The notes under the pieces were generated by a model. The model was not told the DNA's origin. It was given only the letters and a program-made list of their open reading frames with translations, and searched no databases. Both the position numbers and the translations under genes were made by a program. 64,000 nucleotides of DNA from Halosimplex rubrum. GTDB lineage: Archaea > Halobacteriota > Halobacteria > Halobacteriales > Haloarculaceae. Every line of letters starts with the position of its first letter. Position 1 is the first letter of the stretch. This document shows, piece after piece, positions 1-7,974 of the stretch. Location of the stretch: the NCBI RefSeq assembly GCF_013415885.1, contig NZ_CP058910.1, positions 1,364,001 through 1,428,000 on the forward strand, read 5' to 3'.

Positions 1-429
1 GCCGAGACGTGGGACGTGGGGCTGAACCTCGGAAACGGGACGGCGGCGCTGTTCGCGGTCGTCAGCGTCCTCGCCGCGGCGGTGTACCTCGTCTTCTCGC
101 TGAACCTCAACGTCCCGCGCGAGCGCCGCGGCGTCGTCACCGAACACGTCGCGCTGCTCAACGTCGCGATCCTGGGGATCCTAATCGCCGGGACGGTCGG
201 GCTGTTCGCCCTGGTCGCCGGGATCATGCTCGTCATCGCCTACGTCGTCTTCCCGCCGAACCTGATGACCAACTGGCCGAGCCTCGAAGACCCCGTCGTG
301 ACGGCCGTCGACATCGTTCGCACCGCCGGGTTCATCGCCACCGTCGGCGTCCTCTCGGGCGCGCTCGCCGGCGGCCTCGAAGACCGCACGCTGTTGCGCC
401 ACCTCGCGCTGTTTCGCCGCCGGCCCTGA
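1..429 (+). CDS. C-terminal part of a multi-pass membrane protein (5' end outside the window)
   Basis: The frame is open from base 1 and ends at TGA 427-429, so only the last 142 residues are seen. An internal GTG at 16 is unlikely to be the start because the frame continues upstream. The visible part has three to four hydrophobic helices (about residues 10-32, 47-80 and 100-120) joined by a basic loop with PRERRG, and ends in an arginine-rich tail. I do not recognise the family. It converges on the beta-propeller gene 40 bases away. Confidence 0.65.
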   Translation, partial: AETWDVGLNLGNGTAALFAVVSVLAAAVYLVFSLNLNVPRERRGVVTEHVALLNVAILGILIAGTVGLFALVAGIMLVIAYVVFPPNLMTNWPSLEDPVVTAVDIVRTAGFIATVGVLSGALAGGLEDRTLLRHLALFRRRP

Positions 430-469
430 GGTCGCCGGCCACGCCCACAGCGCCGGCCACCGTCGGGGT

Positions 470-1768
470 TCACTCGCCGGCGTCGACCACCCGGTAGAGC
501 GCGCCCGACTCCTCGGGGTCGGGGTCCCGGTCGTCGGCCTTCTTCGCGTCGAGGTACACCGGGGAGGCGCGCTCGGTGAAGTAGACGGCGTCGTCGGTGA
601 CAAGCGGCGCGCACGTGACGTTGCCGACGCCTTCGACGGCCCACACCTCCTCGCCGGTGGCCTTCTCGACCGCGTAGCAGGTGTCGTCGTACGAGCCGAC
701 GAGCACGTGTTCGCTCGTGACGGTCGGACAGCCGGTTATCCGGCCGCCGGTGTCGAACGACCACCGCTTGCCCCCGTCCTCGAACGCCAGCGCGTAGAGG
801 TTCGAGTCATGGCTGCCGACGTACACCGTCCCCGTCCCGGCCTCGATCGAGGGGCCGGACATCACCAGCCCGCCCGTCCGGAACGACCACTCCTCGGTGC
901 CGTCGTCCAGCGCGACCCGGTAGACCGAACCGTCCCACGACCCGAAGACGGCGCTCCCGCCCGCGGTGGCGACCGGGCCCTTGATCGGCCGTCCGGTCGG
1001 GAACTTCCACAGGTACTCCAGGTCGGGGTAGCTCCAGGCGTAGAGGTAACCGTCGTTCGAGCCGACGACGAGCCGACCGGCCCGGCGGTCGACCGCGGCC
1101 GTCGAGTGGGGGTGGTCGGTGACCCGCTGGTCCTCCCAGACCACGTCGCCGGTGACGGCGTCGACGGCGAACATCGCGCCGCTGGGGTCGTGGTACTCGA
1201 CGGCGATGTAGACGGTGCCGTCGTGATACCCCGGGCTCGACCCGATGGCGTCGCCGAGTTTCGCCCGCCAGTAGCGCTCGCCCGATTCGAGGTCGAAGGC
1301 GTACAGCGCGCCGTCGTAGGCGCCGACGTAGACGGCGCCGTTGGCGACCGCGGGCGTCCCGTGGATCCCCCGCCCGGTCCGGTCGACCGACGACCGCCAG
1401 ACCTCCTCGCCGGCGGGCGTCACCCGCCGGATCTCGCCGTTGTCGCCGGGGACGACGACGTCCCCGCCCGGGACTTCGACGGGGCTGGCCTTGGCCGCCG
1501 TGTGATCGCCGGTGTTGACCTCTCGGACGGTCCAGTCGACCGCCGGATCCGTCGGGACCGTCGCGTCGGGGTAGACGCCGCGTCGCTGGAGGCCGCCGCG
1601 GAACTGCGCCGCCGCGGCCTCGCTGAGCGGTTCGCCGTCGGTCTCGATCCTGCTGTCGGTCTCCGAGCCGCCGGGCGCCGCCACGCAGCCCGCGAGGCCG
1701 GTCGCGACGCCCCCGGCGGCGGCGCCGACCGTCCCGAGAAACGCCCGTCGTGAGTGGCGCTCGTCCAT
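470..1768 (-). CDS. PQQ-binding-like beta-propeller lipoprotein, Tat-exported
   Basis: 432 residues. The N-terminus carries a twin-arginine motif (SRRAFLG, residues 6-12), an Ala/Gly-rich hydrophobic stretch and a lipobox LAGC with Cys28, so the mature protein is probably lipid-anchored on the outer face of the membrane. The rest consists of repeated blades with patterns such as GAVYVGAYDGALYAFD, GYLYAWS, GSVYRV and SNLYALAFEDG, typical of WD40-like PQQ propellers. The same fold occurs in BamB and quinoprotein dehydrogenases; here it is more likely a scaffold or binding protein, because no dehydrogenase partner is adjacent. ATG at 1768 was chosen because it places the Tat signal at the N-terminus; the frame stays open upstream without coding character. 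Confidence 0.88.
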   Translation of the reverse strand: MDERHSRRAFLGTVGAAAGGVATGLAGCVAAPGGSETDSRIETDGEPLSEAAAAQFRGGLQRRGVYPDATVPTDPAVDWTVREVNTGDHTAAKASPVEVPGGDVVVPGDNGEIRRVTPAGEEVWRSSVDRTGRGIHGTPAVANGAVYVGAYDGALYAFDLESGERYWRAKLGDAIGSSPGYHDGTVYIAVEYHDPSGAMFAVDAVTGDVVWEDQRVTDHPHSTAAVDRRAGRLVVGSNDGYLYAWSYPDLEYLWKFPTGRPIKGPVATAGGSAVFGSWDGSVYRVALDDGTEEWSFRTGGLVMSGPSIEAGTGTVYVGSHDSNLYALAFEDGGKRWSFDTGGRITGCPTVTSEHVLVGSYDDTCYAVEKATGEEVWAVEGVGNVTCAPLVTDDAVYFTERASPVYLDAKKADDRDPDPEESGALYRVVDAGE

Positions 1769-1897
1769 GGCCCGGTAGTCGTCGTCGGGTGGTTTCACTG
1801 TTGCGGGGCGCCGGCGGGTCGCCCCCACCAGGTCCACCTTCCGTCGCCGGTTCCGCTCTCCCCCACAGCTAAGGGCTCGGCGGCCGCGCTCGTGGAC

Positions 1898-2095
1898 ATG
1901 GCGACCGACGACGGGACGCCCTCGGGGGACATCCGCGTGTTGCTCGCCCTCGACTTGCTCCTCTCCTCGCTGTTCAGCGTCGGCGCCGTCTACGCCCTGG
2001 ACTTGGCCGGGATCGGCGAGTACACCTGGGAGAACGTCGCGCTGGCGACGGTGTTCCTCGCAGTCGTGACGTACGTCGCGGTCCTCCGGGAGTGA
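1898..2095 (+). CDS. Small two-helix membrane protein
   Basis: 65 residues, starting MATDDGTPSGD and followed by two hydrophobic segments (about residues 12-32 and 42-62) with a short polar turn. The frame is open further upstream, but the proline- and arginine-rich upstream part has no coding character, so the ATG at 1898 is preferred. Haloarchaeal genomes carry many such small membrane proteins. No function can be assigned from sequence. Confidence 0.7.
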   Translation: MATDDGTPSGDIRVLLALDLLLSSLFSVGAVYALDLAGIGEYTWENVALATVFLAVVTYVAVLRE

Positions 2096-2202
2096 GCGCT
2101 GGCGGGACCGGCGGGCGGGGACGACCGCGACCGCTCCGCGGAGCCGGCAAGCCGTTCGGCCGCCGGATCGGTTACCCGTCTCGCGGCCGTAGCGCGCGTG
2201 CC

Positions 2203-2901
2203 ATGACATCAGCACTGTTCGTCGTCAGCGAGGAAGGCTACTGGGGAGAGGAGTGCGTCGAACCGCTCACGACGCTGGAGTCGGCGGGCGTCGACGTGAC
2301 GGTCGCGACGCCGTCGGGCGACCCGCCCGAGGTCGACGAGCGCTCGGTCGACCCCGACGAGGTCGGCGCGGAGACCGCCGAGCGCGTGCGCGAGGTCCAC
2401 GAGAACCACGCCGAACTGAACGACCCCGACCCGGTCGCCCGCGTCTCGGCCGACGGCTACGACGCCGTCGTCTTCCCGGGCGGCCACGGCACCGAGTGGG
2501 ACATCAACCAGGACCGCCACGCTCGCGCGCTCCTCCGGGACGCCGTCGCGGGCGAGGAGGGGACGGCGCTCGTCGTCTGTCACGCCCTCGGGCTCCTGGC
2601 GTTCACCCGCACCGACGACGGCGCGTTCCTCGTCGACGGCCGCGACGTGACGGGCTTCCCGAACGACTGGGAGGCCGGCATCGTCGACGACGACGACCGG
2701 ATGCCCGACGGCCGGAAACTCCCCTACTGGGTCGAGGACGAGGTGAGAGCCGCCGGCGGCGAGTGGGACGCCGAACTCGACACCGAGACGAGCGTCACCG
2801 TCGACGGCGACCTCGTGACCGGCCGCGGGCCGGAATCCTCGGCGGCCGCCGCCCAGGTCCTGCTGGACGAACTCGGCGTCGCCGCCGAAGCCGGCGACTG
2901 A
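2203..2901 (+). CDS. DJ-1/PfpI family protein (class I glutamine amidotransferase-like)
   Basis: 232 residues. The order is that of the DJ-1/PfpI/Hsp31 superfamily: an N-terminal strand with acidic residues (SEEGYWGEE, residues 9-17), the oxyanion region VVFPGGHGTEWD, and the nucleophile elbow VVCHALG with Cys126 followed by His127. Relatives act as glyoxalase III/deglycase-type stress enzymes, chaperones or proteases; the exact activity cannot be told apart by eye. ATG at 2203 begins the first conserved strand (MTSALFVVSEEG). It stands alone between a small membrane gene and a convergent membrane gene. Confidence 0.87.
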   Translation: MTSALFVVSEEGYWGEECVEPLTTLESAGVDVTVATPSGDPPEVDERSVDPDEVGAETAERVREVHENHAELNDPDPVARVSADGYDAVVFPGGHGTEWDINQDRHARALLRDAVAGEEGTALVVCHALGLLAFTRTDDGAFLVDGRDVTGFPNDWEAGIVDDDDRMPDGRKLPYWVEDEVRAAGGEWDAELDTETSVTVDGDLVTGRGPESSAAAAQVLLDELGVAAEAGD

Positions 2902-2924
2902 GGCGGTACCGAAGTCGGACGGCG

Positions 2925-3353
2925 TCAGAAGACGGAGTCCGCCGTCGCGGCCCCGACGACGCTGAAGATGGCGCCGACGCTGACGGCGCGGGCGGTGACC
3001 GCGGCGCGCTCGGCGGTCGTGAGACCCGGGTCGGTGAGGAACGTGGTCGGCGCGGTCAGCGTCAGCGCGAGGACGGCGACCGAGCCGAAGGAGACGAGCA
3101 TGAGCGAGAGAAAGCGCAGCGGGACCCCGGCGACTTCGGCCTCGCGGTCGGGGTCGCGGTCGTCGTCGGCCTCGTAGAGGGCGCCGTAGCCGATGGCGAA
3201 GACGATGGCGACCGTAACGGCGGTGTGGGACCAGGTCATCCGGTCGGCGAGCGTCCACACCTCCTCGGTGACGACGAACGGCCCGGCGAGGAGGAACCCG
3301 CCGACGACCTGCTGTGCGGTGTCGGCGAGTTTGTACCGGGGCGCCCGAGCCAT
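2925..3353 (-). CDS. Haloarchaeal membrane protein, DUF2391-like
   Basis: 142 residues, starting MARAPRYKLADTAQQ, with about four hydrophobic segments (residues 17-35, 45-62, 80-102 and 115-140). The signature GGFLLAGPFVVTEEVW and the ending GAIFSVVGAATADSVF fit the haloarchaeal proteins annotated as DUF2391, from memory. Function is unknown. It converges with the DJ-1 gene, leaving 23 bases between stops. A much longer open frame continues upstream on this strand, but it runs antisense to two real genes and is a GC-driven shadow. Confidence 0.65.
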   Translation of the reverse strand: MARAPRYKLADTAQQVVGGFLLAGPFVVTEEVWTLADRMTWSHTAVTVAIVFAIGYGALYEADDDRDPDREAEVAGVPLRFLSLMLVSFGSVAVLALTLTAPTTFLTDPGLTTAERAAVTARAVSVGAIFSVVGAATADSVF

Positions 3354-3482
3354 GCCACTCCCTATTTCGGGGGCGGGCAAAACGCTGGCGGACCCGGTGG
3401 CCGGCGGCGGCGGACGGCTCGCCGACCGTCGCGCCGCGCTCGACACAGAACCGTTTTCCTCGCGGGCGCCCACCGCCGACCC

Positions 3483-4163
3483 ATGAGCGTCAGCGAGGAG
3501 TTCGACGAGTGGGCCCGCGACGGCCGCGACGAGGGCATGGAACAGCGCCACTGGCACACCGCCAAACACGCCCTGGCGCGGATGCCCGTCGAGGCGGGCG
3601 AGGTCGTCCTCGACCTGGGCTCGGGGAGCGGCTACGCCGGTCGGGCGCTCCGGGAGACCAAGGACGCGGCCCGGTCCTACGGCGTCGACGCCGCGCCGCA
3701 GATGGCCCGCAACGCCCGCGCGTACACAGACGACCGCCGGTCGGGCTTCCTGAACGGCGACTTCGAACACCTGCCGTTCGCCGACGACAGCGTCGACCAC
3801 TGCTGGTCGATGGAGGCGTTCTTCTACGCCCGCGACCCCGACGCCGTGCTGGACGAGCTGCGCCGGGTCCTGCGGCCGGGCGGGACGTTCTACTGCGCCG
3901 TGAACTACTGGGAGGAGAGCGTGCATACGCACAAATGGGACGAGCTGGTCGAGGTGCCGATGATCCGCTGGACGGAGGCCGAGTACCGCGAGCGCTTCCG
4001 GGCGGCGGGCTTTCACGTCGCCGGTCAGGACCGGATCCCCGACACGGAGACGACCATCCCGCCGGCGGGCGAGTTCCCGACCGAGGACTTCGAGACGCGC
4101 GAGGCGATGGTCGAGCGCTACCGCGAGCACGGGACCTTGCTGACCGTCGGCGTGGTGCCGTAG
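3483..4163 (+). CDS. Class I SAM-dependent methyltransferase
   Basis: 226 residues. Motif I is VLDLGSGSGYAG (about residues 40-51), the acidic end of strand 2 is in GVDAAPQMA, motif II is HLPFADDSVDHCWS and the post-motif helix has LDELRRVLRPGG. This is the Methyltransf_11/UbiE-like core. The C-terminal half, with NYWEESVHTHKWDEL, should form the substrate pocket; the substrate is not predictable. ATG at 3483 precedes the first helix. No operon partner: the flanking genes are separated by more than 100 bases or point the other way. Confidence 0.87.
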   Translation: MSVSEEFDEWARDGRDEGMEQRHWHTAKHALARMPVEAGEVVLDLGSGSGYAGRALRETKDAARSYGVDAAPQMARNARAYTDDRRSGFLNGDFEHLPFADDSVDHCWSMEAFFYARDPDAVLDELRRVLRPGGTFYCAVNYWEESVHTHKWDELVEVPMIRWTEAEYRERFRAAGFHVAGQDRIPDTETTIPPAGEFPTEDFETREAMVERYREHGTLLTVGVVP

Positions 4164-4271
4164 TGCGGTGGGGCGTCGTCCGCCGCGACCGGTCGGCGAG
4201 GTCGGCGCCGAGCCCCCTCGTCGGCGCCGCTCGTACCAAACGTTTTGTAGGTGTCGCGTCCACGGAGGGGT

Positions 4272-5435
4272 ATGGCACTGACGCGGCGACAGCAGGTGCT
4301 CGGCGGCCTGTTCGTCGGTATGGCTGCCCTGACGCTGGTGATCCTCTCGCGGGTCGTCGGAACGGTGTTTTTCGCCATCACGGTGGCGTACGTGCTCTAC
4401 CCGGTCCGGCGGATGATCGTCGGTCGGGGGGTCAACCGACGGATCGCGGCCGCGACGGCGACGGCGGTCGGGTTCCTGTTCGTCGCGCTCATCGTCGGAC
4501 CGATCGTCTACGCGCTGTACGGCCGTCAGGCGCTCCTGCTGGAGTTCTTGCGGTCGATCCCGGCCGAACAACCGATCTCGGTCTTCGGGATGTCGTTCGT
4601 GATCGACGTGAGCGCGCTGATCGTGCGGGCGCGGGCTGCGGTCGTGGACATCGGGTTCGACATCGCGGGGGCGGCGCCCGTCCTCGCGCTGAAGGCGTTC
4701 CTGTTCGTCTTCCTCGTCTACGGACTGTTGCTCCGGCCCGGGAACGTCCGCCGGGCGACCCTGCGGCTGGTCCCCGGGGAGTACCACGACGTGGTGCTCG
4801 CGCTGCACCGCTGCGTGCGCGACACGCTGTACGCGCTGTACGTCCTGCAGGCCGCGACCGCGCTGGGTACGTTCGCCGTCGCCTACGTCGTCTTCTCGCT
4901 GCTGGGGTACGACAGCGCGTTCACGCTGTCGGTCTTCTCGGGCCTGCTGCAGTTCATCCCCGTCCTCGGGCCGAGCCTGCTCATCGCCGCCGTGGCGGTC
5001 GGCCAGGCGCTGGCGGGCGAGGTCACCGCGGCGCTCCTCGTGGCCAGTACGGGCCTGGTCCTCATCGGCTTCCTGCCGGACGCGCTCATCCGCCCGCGGC
5101 TGGCCTCGCTGACGACCGGGATGTCCGCGAGCCTCTACTTCGTCGGGTTCACCGGCGGGACGCTGAGTCTCGGCGTCGTCGGCGTCATCGCCGGCCCGCT
5201 CGTCGTCGCGCTGCTCGTCGAGGTGGTCGAACTCATCACCGACGAGCGCACGACCGTCCAGCAGACCTTCGACGGGGCCGCCATCGAGCCCGACGGGCCG
5301 CCGAGCGACCCGCCCGGCAGCCGCGCCGCCGACGCCCTCGCCGGCCCCGAACCGGGCGGGGCGGACGGCTCGTCCGGCGACATCGCCGACGGGACCGCCG
5401 GCGACTCCTCGGGCGGCCCGGCCGACGACGACTGA
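4272..5435 (+). CDS. AI-2E family transporter / permease
   Basis: 387 residues with about eight membrane segments. The arrangement matches the AI-2E (PF01594, formerly UPF0118) family: two N-terminal helices, a soluble loop, a helix at about residue 140, then a conserved C-terminal bundle with FSGLLQFIPVLGP and GVIAGPLVVALL. Family members have been linked to AI-2 export and to Na+/H+ antiport, so the substrate is open. The last 60 residues are a low-complexity Gly/Ser/Asp/Pro tail. A GTG at 4251 is possible, but ATG 4272 starts the conserved MALTRRQQVL segment. Confidence 0.87.
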   Translation: MALTRRQQVLGGLFVGMAALTLVILSRVVGTVFFAITVAYVLYPVRRMIVGRGVNRRIAAATATAVGFLFVALIVGPIVYALYGRQALLLEFLRSIPAEQPISVFGMSFVIDVSALIVRARAAVVDIGFDIAGAAPVLALKAFLFVFLVYGLLLRPGNVRRATLRLVPGEYHDVVLALHRCVRDTLYALYVLQAATALGTFAVAYVVFSLLGYDSAFTLSVFSGLLQFIPVLGPSLLIAAVAVGQALAGEVTAALLVASTGLVLIGFLPDALIRPRLASLTTGMSASLYFVGFTGGTLSLGVVGVIAGPLVVALLVEVVELITDERTTVQQTFDGAAIEPDGPPSDPPGSRAADALAGPEPGGADGSSGDIADGTAGDSSGGPADDD

Positions 5436-5450
5436 TCCGACGGACGGTGA

Positions 5451-5480
5451 CCGACTCCGACGCGACCGACTCCGACGCGA
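5451..5480. repeat. 15-bp tandem direct repeat, two copies
   Basis: The unit ccgactccgacgcga occurs twice head to tail at 5451-5465 and 5466-5480, followed by a partial third copy (ccgacc). It lies in the 84-base space between the convergent AI-2E permease and rhodanese genes. It could be remnant coding low complexity from the Asp/Ser-rich end of the permease rather than a functional site. Confidence 0.7.
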
Positions 5481-5519
5481 CCGACCACGACGGCGACCGG
5501 TCGCCGGTCCCGGGAGCGC

Positions 5520-6362
5520 CTACGCCCCGGTCTCCAGTTCGCGTCCGTCGGCCTCCCACTCGGTGAGACTCCCCTCGTAGAACGCCAGGTCGGGGTAGCC
5601 CAGGTGACGGAGGACCGTGTAGGTGTGGCTGATCCGGCGGGCGGTGTTGCAGTAGAGCACGATCCGCTTGTCGGGGGCGATCCCCCGCTCGTCGAGGATC
5701 GACTCGATCTCGGCGCGGGGTTTCAGCCCGCGGGTCTCGTCGTCGACGAGCTCGCGCCAGTCCAGCCGGACCGCGCCGGGGATGTGCCCCTCCTCGAACT
5801 CCCAGGCCTCGCGGGTGTCGACGACGACGGTGTCGGGGTCGTCGGTCGCCGACGCGACCGCGTCGATCCCGACCAGCGGCGTCTCCGCCGGCGGGTCGAC
5901 CTCGTAGGTCGAGCGCTCGAACTCGGCGACCTCGCTCGTGGTCTCGTGGTCCAATCGCCACGCGGAGAAGTCGCCGTCGAGCAGGTGCAGCCGCTCGGGG
6001 TCGTGGCCGTACAGCTCGGCGGTCACGAGGAAGCGCGCGGCGAAGACGCCGTGGGTGTCGTCGTAGGCGACGATCCGGTCGTCGTTCTCGATCCCGGCCT
6101 CGGACATGAGGTCGGCGAAGGCGTCGGCGCCGGGGAGCATCCCCTGGCCGTCCCCCGACTCCTCGGCGCCCGATCCGCCGGACTCGCCGCCCGCACCGTC
6201 CTCGGCGGCGTGTTCGTCGGCGCGAAACGAGTCGAACGGGACGCTGACGGCGCCCGGGACGTGCCCGATGCCCTCGAACTCCCAGGCGTCGCGGGTGTCG
6301 ACGATCCTGACCTCGTCGAGGCGGTCGGCCACCCGGTCGGCCGGGACGACGATCTCGCTCAT
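5520..6362 (-). CDS. Two-domain rhodanese (thiosulfate/3-mercaptopyruvate sulfurtransferase)
   Basis: 280 residues in two rhodanese modules. The N-terminal module has the aspartate version of the active-site position (DRIVAYDDTHGVFAARF) and is presumably structural. The C-terminal module carries the catalytic loop CNTARR in IVLYCNTARR, so it should form a persulfide. The first module has an Asp/Gly/Ser/Glu-rich insertion (EHAAEDGAGGESGGSG region). Transfers sulfane sulfur from thiosulfate or mercaptopyruvate to thiophilic acceptors in the cytoplasm. ATG 6362 gives MSEIVVPADRVADRL, the usual N-terminal helix. It is divergent from a second rhodanese at 6664. Confidence 0.9.
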   Translation of the reverse strand: MSEIVVPADRVADRLDEVRIVDTRDAWEFEGIGHVPGAVSVPFDSFRADEHAAEDGAGGESGGSGAEESGDGQGMLPGADAFADLMSEAGIENDDRIVAYDDTHGVFAARFLVTAELYGHDPERLHLLDGDFSAWRLDHETTSEVAEFERSTYEVDPPAETPLVGIDAVASATDDPDTVVVDTREAWEFEEGHIPGAVRLDWRELVDDETRGLKPRAEIESILDERGIAPDKRIVLYCNTARRISHTYTVLRHLGYPDLAFYEGSLTEWEADGRELETGA

Positions 6363-6543
6363 ATCCCGGGTTCGGGCGAGCGTACGCTTCAAGATGTCCT
6401 TCCGCCCCGGTCGGAGGTAGGGGCAATTTTGACCGGGACGACGGCGGCGACCTCGTCTCATAAAGGCCGCGTCGACCGGCGGGCGCGTCCGGCGGCCGCA
6501 CCCGTCCCCCGGTCCGAGCCGGTCGCCGAGCACGCGAGACAGA

Positions 6544-6568
6544 GGCCGTGAGAACCATAGTCACGGCC
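6544..6568. promoter_or_regulatory. Inverted repeat between divergent rhodanese genes
   Basis: Perfect 8-bp arms ggccgtga and tcacggcc are separated by 9 bases (6544-6551 and 6561-6568). The element sits in the 301-base gap between the divergent sulfurtransferase genes (6363-6663), about 63 bases upstream of the TATA-like box of the right-hand gene. It is a candidate operator; no regulator is identified. The rest of this gap holds no gene that I can see. Confidence 0.45.
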
Positions 6569-6630
6569 GCTATCGGCAACATGTTCCGCTATAGTCGTCA
6601 AGGGGCGGGACATGCCGACAGTCCTAGCTG

Positions 6631-6636
6631 TATATA
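6631..6636 (+). promoter_or_regulatory. TATA-like box for the right-hand rhodanese
   Basis: TATATA, centred about 30 bases before the ATG at 6664, which predicts a transcript with almost no 5' leader. Confidence 0.6.
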
Positions 6637-6663
6637 GTCGGTAGACCAATGGTTCGATGAATC

Positions 6664-7527
6664 ATGAGCGACTACGCCAAAGACGTGCTCGTCTCGGCCG
6701 ACTGGGTCGACGAGCACCTCGAGGACTTCGAGAGCGACGACGACGACTATCGACTGGTCGAGGTCGACGTCGACACGGAACTGTACGACGAGAGCCACGC
6801 GCCGGGCGCGGTCGGCTGGAACTGGGAGACCGACCTCCAGGACCAGGTCGAGCGCGACATCCTCGAGAAGGAGGACTTCGAGGCGCTGCTGGGTTCGGCG
6901 GGCATCAGCGGGGACACCACAGTGGTCCTCTACGGTGACAACGCCAACTGGTTCGCGGCCTACACCTACTGGCAGTTCAAGTACTACGGCCACGACGACG
7001 TGAAGCTGCTCGACGGCGGCCGCGACTACTGGGTCGAGAACGACTACCCGCTGACCGACGAGGAGCCCGACTTCTCCGCGGTCGAGTACAACGCCGCCGG
7101 CCCGCGCGAGTCCATCCGCGCCTACCGCGACGACGTCGAGAACGCCGTCGAGAAGGGCCTGCCGCTCGTCGACGTGCGCTCGCCCGAGGAGTTCTCCGGC
7201 GAGGTCCTCGCGCCCCCGGGCCTGCAGGAGACCGCCCAGCGCGGCGGCCACATCCCCGGCGCCAGCAACGTCTCCTGGGCCGCCGTCACCAACGACGACG
7301 GCACCTTCAAGACCGCCGAGGAGATCGAAGAGCTCTACGCCGAGGAAGGCATCGAGGGCGACGGCACCGTCGTCGCCTACTGCCGCATCGGCGAGCGCTC
7401 GTCGGTCGCCTGGTTCGCCCTGCACGAACTGGCCGGCTACGACGACGCCATCAACTACGACGGCTCCTGGACGGAGTGGGGCAACCTCGTGGGCGCCCCC
7501 ATCGAGAAGGGCGAGGCCGACGACTGA
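6664..7527 (+). CDS. Two-domain rhodanese (thiosulfate sulfurtransferase)
   Basis: 287 residues, two rhodanese modules. The N-terminal module lacks the catalytic cysteine (VVLYGDNANWFA has Asp at that position). The C-terminal module has the active loop CRIGERS in VVAYCRIGERSSVAWF. The CRxGxR loop is typical of thiosulfate:cyanide sulfurtransferases (TST), whereas the neighbour at 5520 has CNTARR, so the two paralogues probably differ in substrate. The usual C-terminal WTEWGN signature (SWTEWGNL) is present. ATG 6664 fits the TATA box; an ATG at 6657 is out of frame. Codon use is strongly GC-biased. Confidence 0.93.
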   Translation: MSDYAKDVLVSADWVDEHLEDFESDDDDYRLVEVDVDTELYDESHAPGAVGWNWETDLQDQVERDILEKEDFEALLGSAGISGDTTVVLYGDNANWFAAYTYWQFKYYGHDDVKLLDGGRDYWVENDYPLTDEEPDFSAVEYNAAGPRESIRAYRDDVENAVEKGLPLVDVRSPEEFSGEVLAPPGLQETAQRGGHIPGASNVSWAAVTNDDGTFKTAEEIEELYAEEGIEGDGTVVAYCRIGERSSVAWFALHELAGYDDAINYDGSWTEWGNLVGAPIEKGEADD

Positions 7528-7616
7528 CCGAAGGGAGAGAGGCGGCCTCGAATCGGAGCGGGGAGGCGTAGCCGACCCGCGGAGAAGGGCAACTGAGGTC
7601 GTTCAGGCGGTTCCGA

Positions 7617-7622
7617 TTTTTT
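7617..7622 (+). terminator. Possible oligo-T terminator after the rhodanese
   Basis: A run of six T about 90 bases after the stop codon of the upstream sulfurtransferase and before the next promoter. Archaeal termination often uses T-runs, but one short run in this GC-rich context is only weak evidence. Confidence 0.35.
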
Positions 7623-7677
7623 CGACGCTGTGGCCGATAGCCGCGCAACTGCCGGCCGTTCGTCCTTCGAGCGAACG

Positions 7678-7682
7678 TTTAA
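7678..7682 (+). promoter_or_regulatory. TATA-like box of the AbrB/PIN operon
   Basis: TTTAA at 7678-7682, centred 28 bases before the ATG at 7708, so the transcript would start at or next to the start codon. Confidence 0.55.
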
Positions 7683-7687
7683 CTTCG

Positions 7688-7705
7688 TTCCCACCGAAGT
7701 GGGAA
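7688..7705. promoter_or_regulatory. Probable autoregulatory operator of the AbrB/PIN module
   Basis: Perfect 7-bp inverted repeat ttcccac-cgaa-gtgggaa located between the TATA-like box and the start codon of the antitoxin gene. A dimeric AbrB-type protein bound here would cover the transcription start. Autorepression through such sites is established for AbrB/MazE-type antitoxins; its use here is inferred from position and symmetry. Confidence 0.65.
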
Positions 7706-7707
7706 AC

Positions 7708-7974
7708 ATGGGAACGAGCGAGGAGCGACGGGTCGACGAGAAGGGACGGGTCACGATCCCCCAGTCCATCAGAGACGCGTTGCACATCGACCCGGGCGAG
7801 GAAGTGGCCGTGGAACTGGTGGACGACCGGATCGTCATCCGAAACTCCGTCTCACGGGAGCGACTGGTCGAACGGCTGGAGGGCTGCATCACGGCGGAGA
7901 CTCGGGCCGAGGACGCCGACCGGATCGACCCCGAGGACCTGAAATCGGAGTGGACGAGCGACCTGCCGAACTGA
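7708..7974 (+). CDS. AbrB/SpoVT family antitoxin (VapB-like)
   Basis: 88 residues. The N-terminal swapped-hairpin DNA-binding domain reads VDEKGRVTIPQSIRDAL (residues 9-25) followed by GEEVAVELVDDRIVI, the classic AbrB beta-hairpin pattern. The acidic C-terminal half should wrap the toxin. ATG 7708 is chosen because it follows the operator and promoter directly; the frame is open for 26 further codons upstream, across the TATA box, which argues against an earlier start. Its stop codon overlaps the start of the PIN toxin gene. Confidence 0.88.
   Translation: MGTSEERRVDEKGRVTIPQSIRDALHIDPGEEVAVELVDDRIVIRNSVSRERLVERLEGCITAETRAEDADRIDPEDLKSEWTSDLPN

Noticed and set aside
2253-3482. Long arginine-rich open frame in front of the methyltransferase (plus strand)
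   Set aside because: It overlaps the DJ-1 gene in another frame and is almost pure Arg/Gly/Pro, the usual shadow in GC-rich DNA; only the part from 3483 has family motifs.
3354-4808. Open frame on the minus strand continuing upstream of the DUF2391-like gene
   Set aside because: It is antisense to the methyltransferase and AI-2E genes, has no recognisable motif and lacks a promoter.
6150-6215. Another palindromic insertion in the rhodanese gene
   Set aside because: The Gly/Ser/Glu-rich insertion there has no clear hairpin or flanking direct repeat, so it was treated as ordinary low complexity.
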